Below are positions 14,286 through 64,000 of a stretch of 64,000 bases of DNA, piece by piece (position 1 is the first letter of the stretch; every line of letters starts with the position of its first letter). Under the pieces are notes generated by a model that ran no database searches, was not told the DNA's origin, and worked only from the letters and a program-made list of their open reading frames with translations. The translations under genes and the position numbers were made by a program. This DNA is from Amphiduros pacificus (taxonomy: Eukaryota > Annelida > Polychaeta > Phyllodocida > Hesionidae): NCBI GenBank assembly GCA_949316495.1, contig OX439008.1, positions 43,409,011 through 43,473,010 on the forward strand. The letters run 5' to 3'.

Positions 14286-15048
14286 CTATTTATAATAAGT
14301 AGTTTGTAATAATAGTTTATACATAGTTTTTTCATCAATACATTATCATCTTGTCCAGCACTGAACAATCTCCACTTAAATATCCATTTTGCACATTTGT
14401 TATCCATCAGATTTTGTCTCATCACCCTAACCCTGCTTAACTTTCCTCAAATTATACAACATTTTTACAAATGCAGTGCAGGAAAACAAAGGCAGACTAT
14501 TTTGGGTAAAATAAATATTTATTAACTGAGTGAACCTTATTTGATGAGGTTATAACAAATATCCATGAAACGTTGAAAGACATGTAAAAATACATCTTAT
14601 ATAAGTAACAGTAATAGAATGCTATCCTACCTAGAAATACTATAAGGAACAGGTTTCATTGACTAATATATATTTGAGAAATACTATAAGGAACAGGTTT
14701 CATTGACTAATATGTATTTGAGAATGCTGCAATAAGTAAAACTAGATATGTCTTTCATGCAATGAAGATATTGAACATTTCTTGTAAACATTTTAAATCA
14801 CACGTTCAGTGCTAATTGGAATTATGATTTTTGGATATGGGAATTACTTAAATATGCTTAGAAATGCACTTAACAAAAACCGCATTTACCAAAAAAACAT
14901 ATTAGTTTCAAAGATAGTGTGAGTAATAAATGCACATTGTACCTTTACTGCCAAATATAGAAATCATTCTTGTTAATTAAGGAAAGTTAAAAAAATAATT
15001 GTTATTCTGATAAATATATCCACAATGCATATTTTTGAAGTAAAAAAA
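14286..15048. other. Probable 3' UTR and downstream region of the NWD1-like gene
   Basis: AT-rich. A 48-bp direct duplication (GGAACAGGTTTCATTGACTA) lies at about 14633-14725. A minus-strand AATAAA is present near 14516-14521 and could be the poly(A) signal, about 530 nt past the stop; this is not tested. Confidence 0.35.
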
Positions 15049-55618
<40,570 letters not shown>

Positions 55619-55959
55619 TGTGAAATATAACGAACCTTTCTGAGCAATACAACTACCTTATATTCTCAATATAAGTGTCATTCACTGAAATACCATGACA
55701 CCTCAATACTGGCATATAATGCTGTATCCTAGTTCAGTATCTCATTTCATATTTGTTGGCTCAAAGCAATGTTCTCCTGTAGTCCATACTGATAGCATCA
55801 AATGTGTTGTGGTGTGTATCTATTGCTGCCAGAACAGCCATTATCAATGTGCTGGTAAATAGACCATAACAAGCACCAGGTTACGATCCAGTCGGCATGT
55901 ATGTGGATGATCCAGGTTCTCAATAATTGCTGTATCCCCCCCTGACCACTTGATATATT
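55619..55959. other. Presumed 5' UTR or promoter-proximal region
   Basis: No clear TATA box or initiator could be fixed. An upstream non-coding exon is possible. Confidence 0.35.
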
Positions 55960-56440
55960 CCTGACCACCTCCCTGCTGATATATCCTTGTCATATAGGAT
56001 CCTGACCACCTCCCTGCTGATATATCCTTGTCATATAGGATCCTGACCACCTCCCTGCTGATATATCCTTGTCATATAGGATCCTGACCACCTCCCTGCT
56101 GATATATCCTTGTCATATAGGAACCTCTCCACCTCCCTGCTGATATATCCTTGTCATATAGGATCCTGACCACCTCCCTGCTGATATATCCTTGTCATAT
56201 AGGATCCTGACCACCTCCCTGCTGATATATCCTTGTCATATAGGAACCTGACCACCTCCCTGCTGATATATCCTTGTCATATAGGATCCTGATCACCTCC
56301 CTGCCTATATATCCTTGTCATATAGGATCCTGACCACCTCCCTGCTGATATATCCTTGTCATATAGGATCCTGACCACCTCCCTGCTGATATATCCTATA
56401 TCCTTGTCATATAGGATCCTGATCACATATAGGATCCTGA
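55960..56440. repeat. 41-bp minisatellite upstream of the gene, about 12 copies
   Basis: Units of 41 bp: GATCCTGACCACCTCCCTGC then TGATATATCCTTGTCATATA. It starts about 340 bp upstream of the start codon, so it may lie in the promoter or 5' UTR. Confidence 0.94.
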
Positions 56441-57103
56441 TCAGTCATATATATTCTCTGAAAAGCAAAGCTAGATATTGCGTTTGAAGCCTTTCAAATG
56501 TGGTCTTATGAGGTCAATGAACGTCATGGCATCACAGTCTGGTGCACATCAGATCAGCATGGTACAATTCCTGAAGAATTCTCTTTTAGATTATGAAGGT
56601 TCTCCTCTGTGTCATTAATAATACTACAGCGTTAGCCATGTTTCAAATGAAATCGATCACCTGAACTGTCCCTGTTCTCCGGTCAGTAGTCCCATGTACT
56701 GCCTGGCAACGTGCAAACATTGCATGAAATATGTAGGACACACTACCTCATAACGTCAGATATTCACCCATGATTTGTCTTTTACATTGGTGTAAATAAT
56801 TAATTAAATATCAACCTATGTCCTTTTCCAATGTAAAATAAAACCAATATTCTGTCAAAAACGTTAATTTTACTGTAATCCCATCATCCCAAATAGTATT
56901 GTTCACCTTTGCCCCTCACGTGACCCGAGTCTGAGGTCCTGACGGGTTCACATCATTTTCAAGTCATGATGTATATTTATTTAGGGACACACGTTAAGAT
57001 CATCACAATGCATGAAAAACGATAATTCATCCTGGAACTGTTCAAATTAAACACAAAACGTATGAAATAGGCAGTTGCCCAGTAGAAGTTCACGTTAAAT
57101 TTA
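56441..57103. other. Unique sequence, no gene seen
   Basis: Intergenic or promoter-distal sequence, no recognisable feature. Confidence 0.5.
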
Positions 57104-57288
57104 CATTGTAGATGCGTCGTAACAACGCAAATCATTGTAGATGCGTCGTAACAACGCAAATCATTGTAGATGCGTCGTAACAACACACATCATTGTAGAT
57201 GCGTCGTAACAACGCACATCTTTGTAGATGCGTCGTAACAACGCACATCATTGTAGATGCGTCATAACAACGCACATCTACGACGGGT
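57104..57288. repeat. 29-bp minisatellite, about 6 copies
   Basis: Units TTGTAGATGCGTCGTAACAA then CGCANATCA; CpG-rich relative to the neighbourhood. Confidence 0.92.
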
Positions 57289-57435
57289 TTCTTACATCGT
57301 CGGTATGTCATTTATCTAACAATCATTAAGTTATATTTACATTGTAAATATGTAACCTTTTTCATACCAATATAGTAACAACATAGAACTGACCCTGGAA
57401 AATACCATTCAACAACATACCATTAATTGAAAATA

Positions 57436-57985
57436 AATAATAATAATAATAATAATAATATATTCCATAGTATGGGGATGATGGGTACGGGTCTTAAGAA
57501 CACATAGGTAAGTACCGTTGTTAGATCTAAGACACCTATCACTGTGTTTCACTAGAAGTAGATCACGTAATGAGGTGCCTTACCATTGACGGCCTTCCAG
57601 GTCATATGGAGAATTTTGAAATCAATTCTAGCGTGTACAAGGAGCCAGTGTAATTCCTTCAACTTCTCTGATATATGATCGAATTTCCTGATCTTTCCTA
57701 CCACACGTGCTGCAGATTTCTGCAGAAATTCCAGCTTCTTAATAACTGATTGTGGGAGACCAGCAAGGAGACCATTTCCATAGTCTAGGGTGGATGTAAC
57801 AATATGATGGCTTTATGTTTCAGCAGTCTTCTCGTCTAGACAATGTCTAATGGCTAACAAATTCCTGATATGGCAATATCCCTTTTTAAACATTTCCTGA
57901 TTTGTGCCTTCATGTCCATTTTGGAATCAAGTGTGATATCAAGGTCAACTACTAACATGGTCAACACAGATCCCTGTGGGACCCC
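57436..57985 (-). mobile_element. 5'-truncated, internally deleted LINE (CR1-like RT fragment)
   Basis: On the minus strand it keeps the RT motif GVPQGSVL, then jumps by an internal deletion (the FADD motif is gone) to the C-terminal RT/thumb region: LDSKMDMKAQI, GLPQSVIKKLEFLQKSAARV and RKFDHISEKLKELHWL. At least two frame changes separate these pieces. It ends in an (ATT)n tail at 57437-57462. The thumb phrases are typical of CR1/L2-like elements. It is a dead copy. Confidence 0.8.
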
Positions 57986-58149
57986 GCCTTGACACATTGC
58001 TTCCTGTTCATTAGGTAGATTACATAACATGACATGAAGTCAATGCATTTATTAAAATGAGTTTGATTTTGTTTAAAATACATCCAATTTTTACAAAGAC
58101 AAAACAAATAAATCAGTAACAAATACTGATTTATTTTACATTGTAACCG

Positions 58150-58330
58150 CACATGCTCGGTGCGTTGACGTAATTACAGCCTTTCAGTAGGACAGCACGT
58201 GCACGATACGATGACGTAACTCGAATATCTAGGTCATTAATATTCATGAGCGCCTAAATAGTACGACAATTGGTCGCGTCATCGCTGGGCCTATATTGAA
58301 GAGGCCTAGTAAAGCTGGGTACTGTACATG
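58150..58330. promoter_or_regulatory. Cluster of CRE-like and E-box motifs
   Basis: Two TGACGTAA sites (58166-58173, 58212-58219), a CACGTG E-box (58196-58201) and TTAATATTCATGAG lie within 120 bp, ending beside a SINE head. This looks like a promoter or enhancer, but no transcript start is visible and motif matches alone prove little. Confidence 0.3.
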
Positions 58331-58358
58331 TGCGTCTTCCATATCACTGTTGTGTATG

Positions 58359-58680
58359 AGGCCACGGGCCGTGGCGCAGTTGGTTAGAGTGCCAGCTTAT
58401 TAGCACCAGTTCCTCTGTGGTGATCCAAAGGTTGTGGGTTCGAACCCCGGCCGTGCCGGTATTGAACTCATGATACAATTTCCCACATGAGCTGAGGCCC
58501 GTGCCTAAAGGGTTAACCCGTTGTCCTTGTAAATCTGTGACCGGGTGGGTTGTCATGTCAAGGACCTGCGACATGACAATTCAGTGAGGCAGCACTATAT
58601 CTGCTACAAGTAGGTCTCATCACGAAATGACTGAAATAATGTCGAAAGTGATTTAAAGCCCCAAACAAACAAACAAACAA
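58359..58680 (+). mobile_element. Full-length tRNA-derived SINE
   Basis: Best-preserved copy: A box TGGCGCAGTTGGTTAGAG, B box GGTTCGAACCCC, body, 3' domain and (CAAA)n tail. It is followed by 35 bp that match the 3' flank of the 39 kb copy (see next entry). Confidence 0.92.
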
Positions 58681-58713
58681 ACACAGCATTCCATACAATT
58701 TAATAATATCCAT
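58679..58713 (+). other. 35-bp segment shared with the 3' flank of the 39 kb SINE
   Basis: ACACAGCATTCCATACAATT through ATCCATTT is identical to 39764-39798, the target-site repeat and adjoining sequence of the decayed ORF family. It suggests 3' transduction or gene conversion. Confidence 0.85.
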
Positions 58714-58836
58714 TTGGCCCGTGCCAAAGGATTAATGCGACATGACAATTCAGTGAGGCAGCACTATATCTGTCACAAGTAGGTCTCATCACGAAATGAC
58801 TGAAATAATGTTGAAAGTGATGTAAAACAACACACA
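58714..58836 (+). mobile_element. Partial SINE (3' domain)
   Basis: Starts GGCCCGTGCCAAAGGATTAA, skips most of the body, and continues GCGACATGACAATTCAGTGA to the TGATGTAAAAC end. Head absent. Confidence 0.82.
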
Positions 58837-58844
58837 ATCAAACC

Positions 58845-59003
58845 AAATGATTAACCTGTTGTCTTGTAAGTCTGTGACTGGGTGGGTTGTCATGTCAAGG
58901 ACCTGCGACATGACAATTCAGTGAGGCAGCACTATATCTGTTTTACAAGTAGGTCCCATCACAAAATGACTGAAATAATGTTGAAAATGTAAAACCCCAA
59001 ACA
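58845..59003 (+). mobile_element. Partial SINE (body and 3' domain)
   Basis: Starts within the body (ATTAACCTGTTGTCTTGTAA) and runs to AAACCCCAAACAAAC; more diverged. Three SINE 3' domains in tandem (58.4-59.0 kb) suggest nested insertion or unequal exchange. Confidence 0.82.
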
Positions 59004-60110
59004 AACAAAACTATTCTATTCTATTCTGATTCATTCTTGTCTATTCCAATTTAATCTAATGCCAATGGCCAAGCTTCTGAAGTTGTGAAAAATGCTGCTG
59101 TTTGACACAAGGGCAGGATTGGATCAACAGGTCCAAATGGGTGTTCAAAAACCCAGAAATTGGTGTTGGACCCCAAAGTATTTATGAACAGGTTGCAGCT
59201 CCAAAAGAACGAATGCAGGGTTAGGGTTCTTGAACACTGATATGTACCCCAAATACTGATATGTGACTGGCAGACATGCCAAGACCAGGGTTCAAAATTG
59301 ACTGTTTCTCAGATTCACAATAGATATTTAGGAACTAAATGGCCAAATCTTGTTGTACTTAAAGAATAGTTTGATGGTAAGAATAATTGTACAGTACAGT
59401 ATTATTCAATATATTTTAGATGAACTAATAAAAATGAATATGTCAGTCCAGACACAAAACAACTAAGCATGTTAAGTATTCAAAATGACAATCTTTTATC
59501 ATCAGTGTTGAGCCCTGTAGTTCCCCCACTTGACCACATGCCTATAGGGTAATTAACCAATTAAGTCTGGGGTGTGCTACTGGGCGTCATACTCTGACCC
59601 ATATTTGACCCTCACTCAGCATTCAGGTGTCAGATCTTACACATTAATGCAACATGGGGAGTTAAGTACAGTGTAACATCACTTGAAATTGAGAAATATT
59701 AAACAGGTGTTTGTGGAAAACAGTACAAGGGGTGTGTTTTCTTTGATACGTTTGCATGAGTATTGCAAGTGAAGCTGTGAGTTTACAATTAATTATTGAG
59801 ATAGCAAACCCCTGTGGGACATCGGGCGTCGTTTCCGGCGTCTGCTAAACCTCCGTGACAACCTCCGTGATATCCAGCATTTTCTACCTACCAAAAACTC
59901 TGAATAGTAAAACTATCACACTTGTGAGTACAGGGGAGATATAGAGACTTAAATTGAAGCAAGATCGTGAAGTTTCAGTATGCATTTTTCATGAAAACTC
60001 TATCCAAACAGCAGAGCATTTTGGCGCCATACAATCATCAGTGAATTACCCCAATATCGCCCATAATAACATATGCTTCTCAAGCTTTACTAGCCATGAG
60101 CAACATTGTT
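59004..60110. other. Unique sequence or LINE 5' region
   Basis: A short ATTCT tract lies at 59010-59035. No gene is seen. The right part may be 5' UTR of the LINE that follows; its 5' end cannot be set from one copy. Confidence 0.45.
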
Positions 60111-60316
60111 TTTAGGTAAGGATAGAATGGATTCATGACATAGGACAGACAGGAGTAAAAGTTAGGCAAACCCACGTCAGATTACAGTGCAGTATACAAG
60201 GAGGAATGGCAGCAGAAGTGCCCATAAGGAAGTCCCAAAGGGGGCACATTCCAAAGAGACCATATACACCATCCCTACTGAACAGACTGAAGCAGAAGCT
60301 CACCCCTGCATAAGTT

Positions 60317-61507
60317 ATGGAAAAGCTGGGCATCAAGGATCAAAGCATGGCAAATGATGGGGTAAATACAGACTCTCTCATCATTGAGCACTCACCATGC
60401 TCACAGTCCCAGGACCCCCAAGAGATTTGTATAGTCCCAGACTCACTAGAAGCCAGTGCCATACCAGACACCATTGAACCCACAACCCCACAGGCAGGAG
60501 CAGGAACTCAACATATGTGGAAGGTGAGAGGTAACACACAAATACCTTCTGAACCAGATCAATTCCACACCCCACCACTATCACATAAAGACGGCTCAAA
60601 GATGAAACCACCGGCTTTTGATTTAGCAGACTCCAGAAGCCTGACTGACCTGTTGAAACCAGCCCTTTCACAGGAAAGCTTTAACATTCAGAGTGCATCT
60701 CCCAGTACATCTGCAAACTGTTGGGATAAATCCCAGTCATTGCCCACAATCTCACAAGTTCTGAGGGAAATCCCGGAAACAGACCCAGGTACAAAGAACA
60801 AACAGTTGGAGGCCCAGCTGTTCAAGATGCAACAAGAGCTGAATGCAGCCAACCAAAAGCTGTGTGATAAAGAATCCACATGCTCTGAGCTGAGTAGGAA
60901 GCTAGATCAAAGCAACAAGAAAAACACCACAGAAATCGGGAATCTAAAAGATGAACTGAGCAAGCTGAAAGAAGAGGCAAGGAAACTACAAGTCTCAGTC
61001 AAGGAGAAGAATGAAGCTATTGCCTCACTAGAGAAAAACCCAGCACCTTTGGGGGAAAATGTCCACCTGTTCAGAAGCAGGGACAGCATTCTATCCCCTT
61101 TTGCAGAGAATAAGCTGGTGTACAAAGGAAAAATCTATATGACGGGTGAGCACCTGTACCACTCACTCAAAGGAGAGAGTGTCGGCAGGTCTAGGATTGC
61201 AGAGAGAATTCGGCTAACCCCATCCCCTGCCGCAGCCAAAGCAATGGCCAGGAACAAGCTATCTCAATACCTACCCAGTGACTGGTCTACCCGCAGATGA
61301 GAGGTAATGCTACAAGTACAGCGGATAAAGGCTAATCAGTGCCCCAAGTTTAGGGAGAGACTACTCCAACTGGAAAACAAAACACTTCTCCATAACATGG
61401 AGAACGACCCAGAATGGGGAATAGGAGCAGATGGCAAGGGGTATAATCTCATGGGGAAGATCCTCATGGATCTCACCCAGGAAATCAAAAATGACAGTCA
61501 TGGATAA
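60317..61507 (+). CDS. LINE first ORF: coiled coil and NADAR (YbiA-like) domain
   Basis: Start ATG at 60317; an upstream in-frame ATG at 60206 reads MAAEVPIRKSQRGHIPKRPY and is separated from it by a single TAA at 60311, so the true N-terminus may be 37 residues longer. Residues 1-150 are Ser/Pro/Thr-rich. A coiled coil follows (about 157-245; EAQLFKMQQELNAANQKL, LKDELSKLKEEARKL). The NADAR fold spans about 250-395: VYKGKIYMTGEHLYHSLKG, RIRLTPSPAAAKAMARNKL, then IKANQCPKFRERLLQ, DPEWGIGADGKGYNLMGKIL. These align with YbiA segments (DGKTWPTSEHYFQAQKF, WGDGGHGKGKNRLGYLLM). One in-frame TGA at 61298-61300 splits the domain in this copy. NADAR proteins act on ADP-ribose or N-glycosidic bonds; the role here is unknown. 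Confidence 0.82.
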
Positions 61508-63033
61508 CCAGATTTTTGGGGATTCCATGGTCGCAGAGCTGGAAAATTCACCCCCCCCTAATCGGGGAATCTGTGATAAACAAATGCTTTCCAGGAAAAA
61601 CGGTCTCCTTCATTGAGGACACTCTCAGAAACCAGATGCAGGATATTGCCAGCCAGAATCCCCAAAATCTGGTTATCCATGCAGGAACCAATGACGTCCA
61701 GAAGGGGTCAACTGAAGAAATTGAACAGAGGTTCAATAACATAGTGAACTTGGTACAGGAGAACATGCCAGAAACCCACCTGTTGTTGTCAGGAATCATC
61801 CACAGGTTGGATTATCCTGGGTTGAACTCCAAAATTGAAACCATCAATCAATGCTTGAAAGGACTGGAGGAGGAGAGAGTACACTTCATCGACCACAATG
61901 CCAGCCTGAACCCCCACCAACACCTGGCATCTAAGGGGCTACATCTAAAGAAAAGTGGGAAAAGGATAATGGCAGAAAACATAAAACTGTTGTCCATGCA
62001 AACCATGTCCCGACCCAATGAATGGGTCACACCCCGCCCCATGAAACAGAAACAGAAACAAAATAGGTCAGCCAGTGGGGATAAACCAGAAAGCCGCAAA
62101 CCGGGCACCGCAAGCAAAGCTGGCCAGTATGGAAAGGGCATCCAGAACAAAAAACCTTTCAATGGAAAAGCGACATTCCAGTCGAGAGGCCAACAGCACT
62201 CGCCCCCACAAGGCAAGTTGTTCCAGGAAATAGAAGCCCTACGAGCCCAAGTTTCAGACATGGCACGAATTATGCAGCAGTCCAGTAACTACAATTGGCA
62301 GGGTGATGGTCGCCATAACGCTGCAGGACCACAGCAGCATGCACCCCCACCCCCGCCCCAACATTCCCAGTATCAAGCACAACCATCGGAGGGCGTTCCC
62401 TCCAGACAGAGAATCCGCAGTCACAGTGGACAGGAGAGAACCAGCTACAATGGCAGGCACGAGGCGGCAACCCCACTAACGACTTCTAGGCAACCCACTG
62501 CCTACCAGGGCAATGCCAGCCCTCCTCAGTTTGCCCAACCAGCCCCTGGCTCTCAGAGGTACCCAACCACACCATCGCCATCGTATGCAGATGGATACCA
62601 ACCCCAGATGTCCACAGCACAGCCCATGGGCCAACACCCAAGCAATTTGCTAAGGAACAATACCCAATATCACCAGGACAGTTACCAGGGTAATGGCCCA
62701 CAAACAGTCTATGCACCAGCACAGTTAGCGTGGGACGGACCTCCACCCCAGAGGCAAATGCATATCACTTGGGCGGAGCCTCATCCACAAAGGCAGTCCC
62801 CGACAACATGGTCGGAGCCCCCCCCACGCATGCAGACACCGTCATCATGGTCTGACAGAGGGTCCCCCAGCCAGCACATCCCAGCATACAATGTGGCTGA
62901 CAGACGAGAAACATGGCCCGACAACAACAAGTTATTCCAGACCTACCCACAACCAGCTAGTGCCCCACCTGCACCTGCAGACCCCCAGCCACACCCTCAG
63001 ATGCAGCAGCAGTGGCCCAGATTATACCAGTGA
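61500..63033 (+). CDS. LINE second ORF: SGNH esterase domain with Pro/Gln-rich tail
   Basis: ATG at 61500 overlaps the first ORF's stop (ATGGATAA). SGNH hydrolase blocks: IFGDSMV (catalytic Ser), NLVIHAGTNDV (block III), LLLSGIIHR, and GLHLKKSGKRIMAENI (catalytic His). The frame changes once in this copy at a C run (61551-61558), just after ELENS. From about 62050 the protein is basic, then Pro/Gln-rich and low-complexity, possibly for RNA binding. Esterase domains of this kind occur in ORF1 of CR1-like LINEs. Confidence 0.82.
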
Positions 63034-64000
63034 TCTCGTCTGTAGCGGCCCGGCCTGGCTCAACCCCTGAAGAACCCGGACAAGAACAGGCAACACACTT
63101 CACCCGTCGGGTTGGGGTCCTACCAGGAAATAGGCTGGGCCATACGGACGAGCCCATGGAGTTTAACCCTTTGGGTATAGCAGCAGATGACAAAACCGTT
63201 TCTCACCACCCACCTCCTGGCAGTGAGTGCTCCACAGCACTGGGCCAGACTGACTCTCCGTCCAGAAATCAAGAAAGTAACCATAAACAGTTGAGAGGCA
63301 AGCAGCGTGCTGGTCATGTGACTATTAACTCTGACAGGCGCCACAGCACAAAACAACGGATAGCACCAATCAGTGACACTAAACACGGTGACACTGGTGC
63401 AATTCCCACCAGTCACACCCCGCTCTGCGACCCACAAGATAATACCAGCGAAAACCGTCCAGCTAAAATACCAGTCAGACTTACAACTAGTCACCACACA
63501 ACTGTTCGCAGGAGTAGGACACTAAAAGTATTGAGTCTAAATGTAAATAGTCTGATGAGCAAAGTTAATTTAAATGTTATAAATGAGTACATTGTTAACT
63601 ATGATATACTGTGTTTCCAAGAAACTAAACTTGACAGTGCAGATGTCTATGTAACTTTGTGCCACTATACAACCACAGGAAAAAGTATAAACAAAAATCA
63701 GGAGGACTAGCTTTATTTGTTAAAGAAAATATTTTCAACGTTTGTAAAGAAATTTCTGTAAATAATGATGAATGTGAATGTATACAGTGGCTAAAAATAG
63801 ACAGAAAACCCCTGGGGTATGACCTGGTATTGGGGAATACATATATACCCCCACCAGACTCAAGTTATTATAAAGGTGATGAGTATGACACCATTTTCTC
63901 AAATATTTTAGGTGTAAATGCTAGGTATGACTCCGACAACTGTATGATATGTATCCTAGGGGATTACAACGCTAGGACCAGCAATGAAGCCGATTTTATC
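62961..64000 (+). CDS. LINE third ORF: APE endonuclease, partial
   Basis: Open from 62961, overlapping the esterase ORF by about 70 nt in another frame, with no ATG before 63156. A 170-residue basic lead precedes the APE-type endonuclease: LKVLSLNVNSLMSKVNL, ILCFQETKLDS (catalytic Glu), then, after one frame change near 63680-63700, GGLALFVKEN, LGNTYIPPPDS and ILGDYNARTS (catalytic Asp/Asn). The window ends inside it; reverse transcriptase is expected beyond. Confidence 0.85.

Larger units (their letters stand above)
60111..64000 (+). mobile_element. Non-LTR retrotransposon (LINE), 5' part, cut by the window end
   Basis: Three successive ORFs: coiled coil plus NADAR domain, SGNH esterase plus Pro/Gln-rich tail, and APE endonuclease leading presumably to RT beyond 64000. 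An esterase in ORF1 is known from CR1-type elements; a NADAR domain is not one I know from LINEs. The copy has one internal stop and two frame changes in the visible part, so it is probably dead but not old: domains are well kept. The 5' boundary is a guess. Confidence 0.85.

Noticed and set aside
60381-63497. Minus-strand ORFs opposite the LINE
   Set aside because: Shadows of the plus-strand ORFs, which show clear domains.

Overview
The window is from an animal genome, most likely a marine lophotrochozoan such as a mollusc. This is inferred from three things: tRNA-derived SINEs with a conserved 3' domain and (CAAA)n tails, non-LTR elements ending in AGCGCT...(ATT)n, and a vertebrate-like NACHT/WD40 gene with many small introns. 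The species cannot be named from the sequence alone.

The central object is one host gene on the minus strand, 55618 down to 15049. It is an NWD1-like STAND ATPase with 27 coding exons. I placed every splice junction by hand; all phases agree and the exons sum to 5316 nt, giving 1771 residues plus stop. The protein runs: a predicted myristoylated N-terminus (MGCGAS), a DUF4062-type domain, a linker, a NACHT ATPase (Walker A GEPGCGKTS, Walker B LLLDSLDQL), a helical winged-helix-like region, and a long C-terminal WD40 platform.

About half of the 40.6 kb gene is tandem repeat. Introns 1, 2, 5, 11, 15, 21, 22, 25 and 26 hold minisatellites with units of 13 to 77 bp, and intron 20 holds a (TA)n run. 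At four places the repeats copy the gene's own splice junctions: exon 22 donor, exon 4 donor, exon 12 acceptor and exon 16 acceptor. Exon 20 carries a small in-frame coding repeat. Most long ORFs in the window are by-products of these arrays and are not genes.

Left flank (1-15 kb): several minisatellites, including a 7.7 kb array of 148 units of 52 bp, and one weak candidate exon near 3.0 kb. Intron 4 (36.8-42.7 kb) holds a decayed multicopy ORF family interrupted by a SINE, and a possible solo LTR. Right flank (55.6-60 kb): two minisatellites, a LINE reverse-transcriptase fragment, and a SINE cluster, one copy of which carries flank sequence matching the 39 kb SINE site.

The right end (60.1-64 kb) is the 5' part of a non-LTR retrotransposon with an unusual layout. 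A first ORF has a coiled coil followed by a NADAR (YbiA-like, ADP-ribose-related) domain. A second ORF has an SGNH esterase domain and a Pro/Gln-rich tail. A third ORF begins the APE endonuclease and runs off the window. The NADAR domain in a LINE is the most novel thing seen here.
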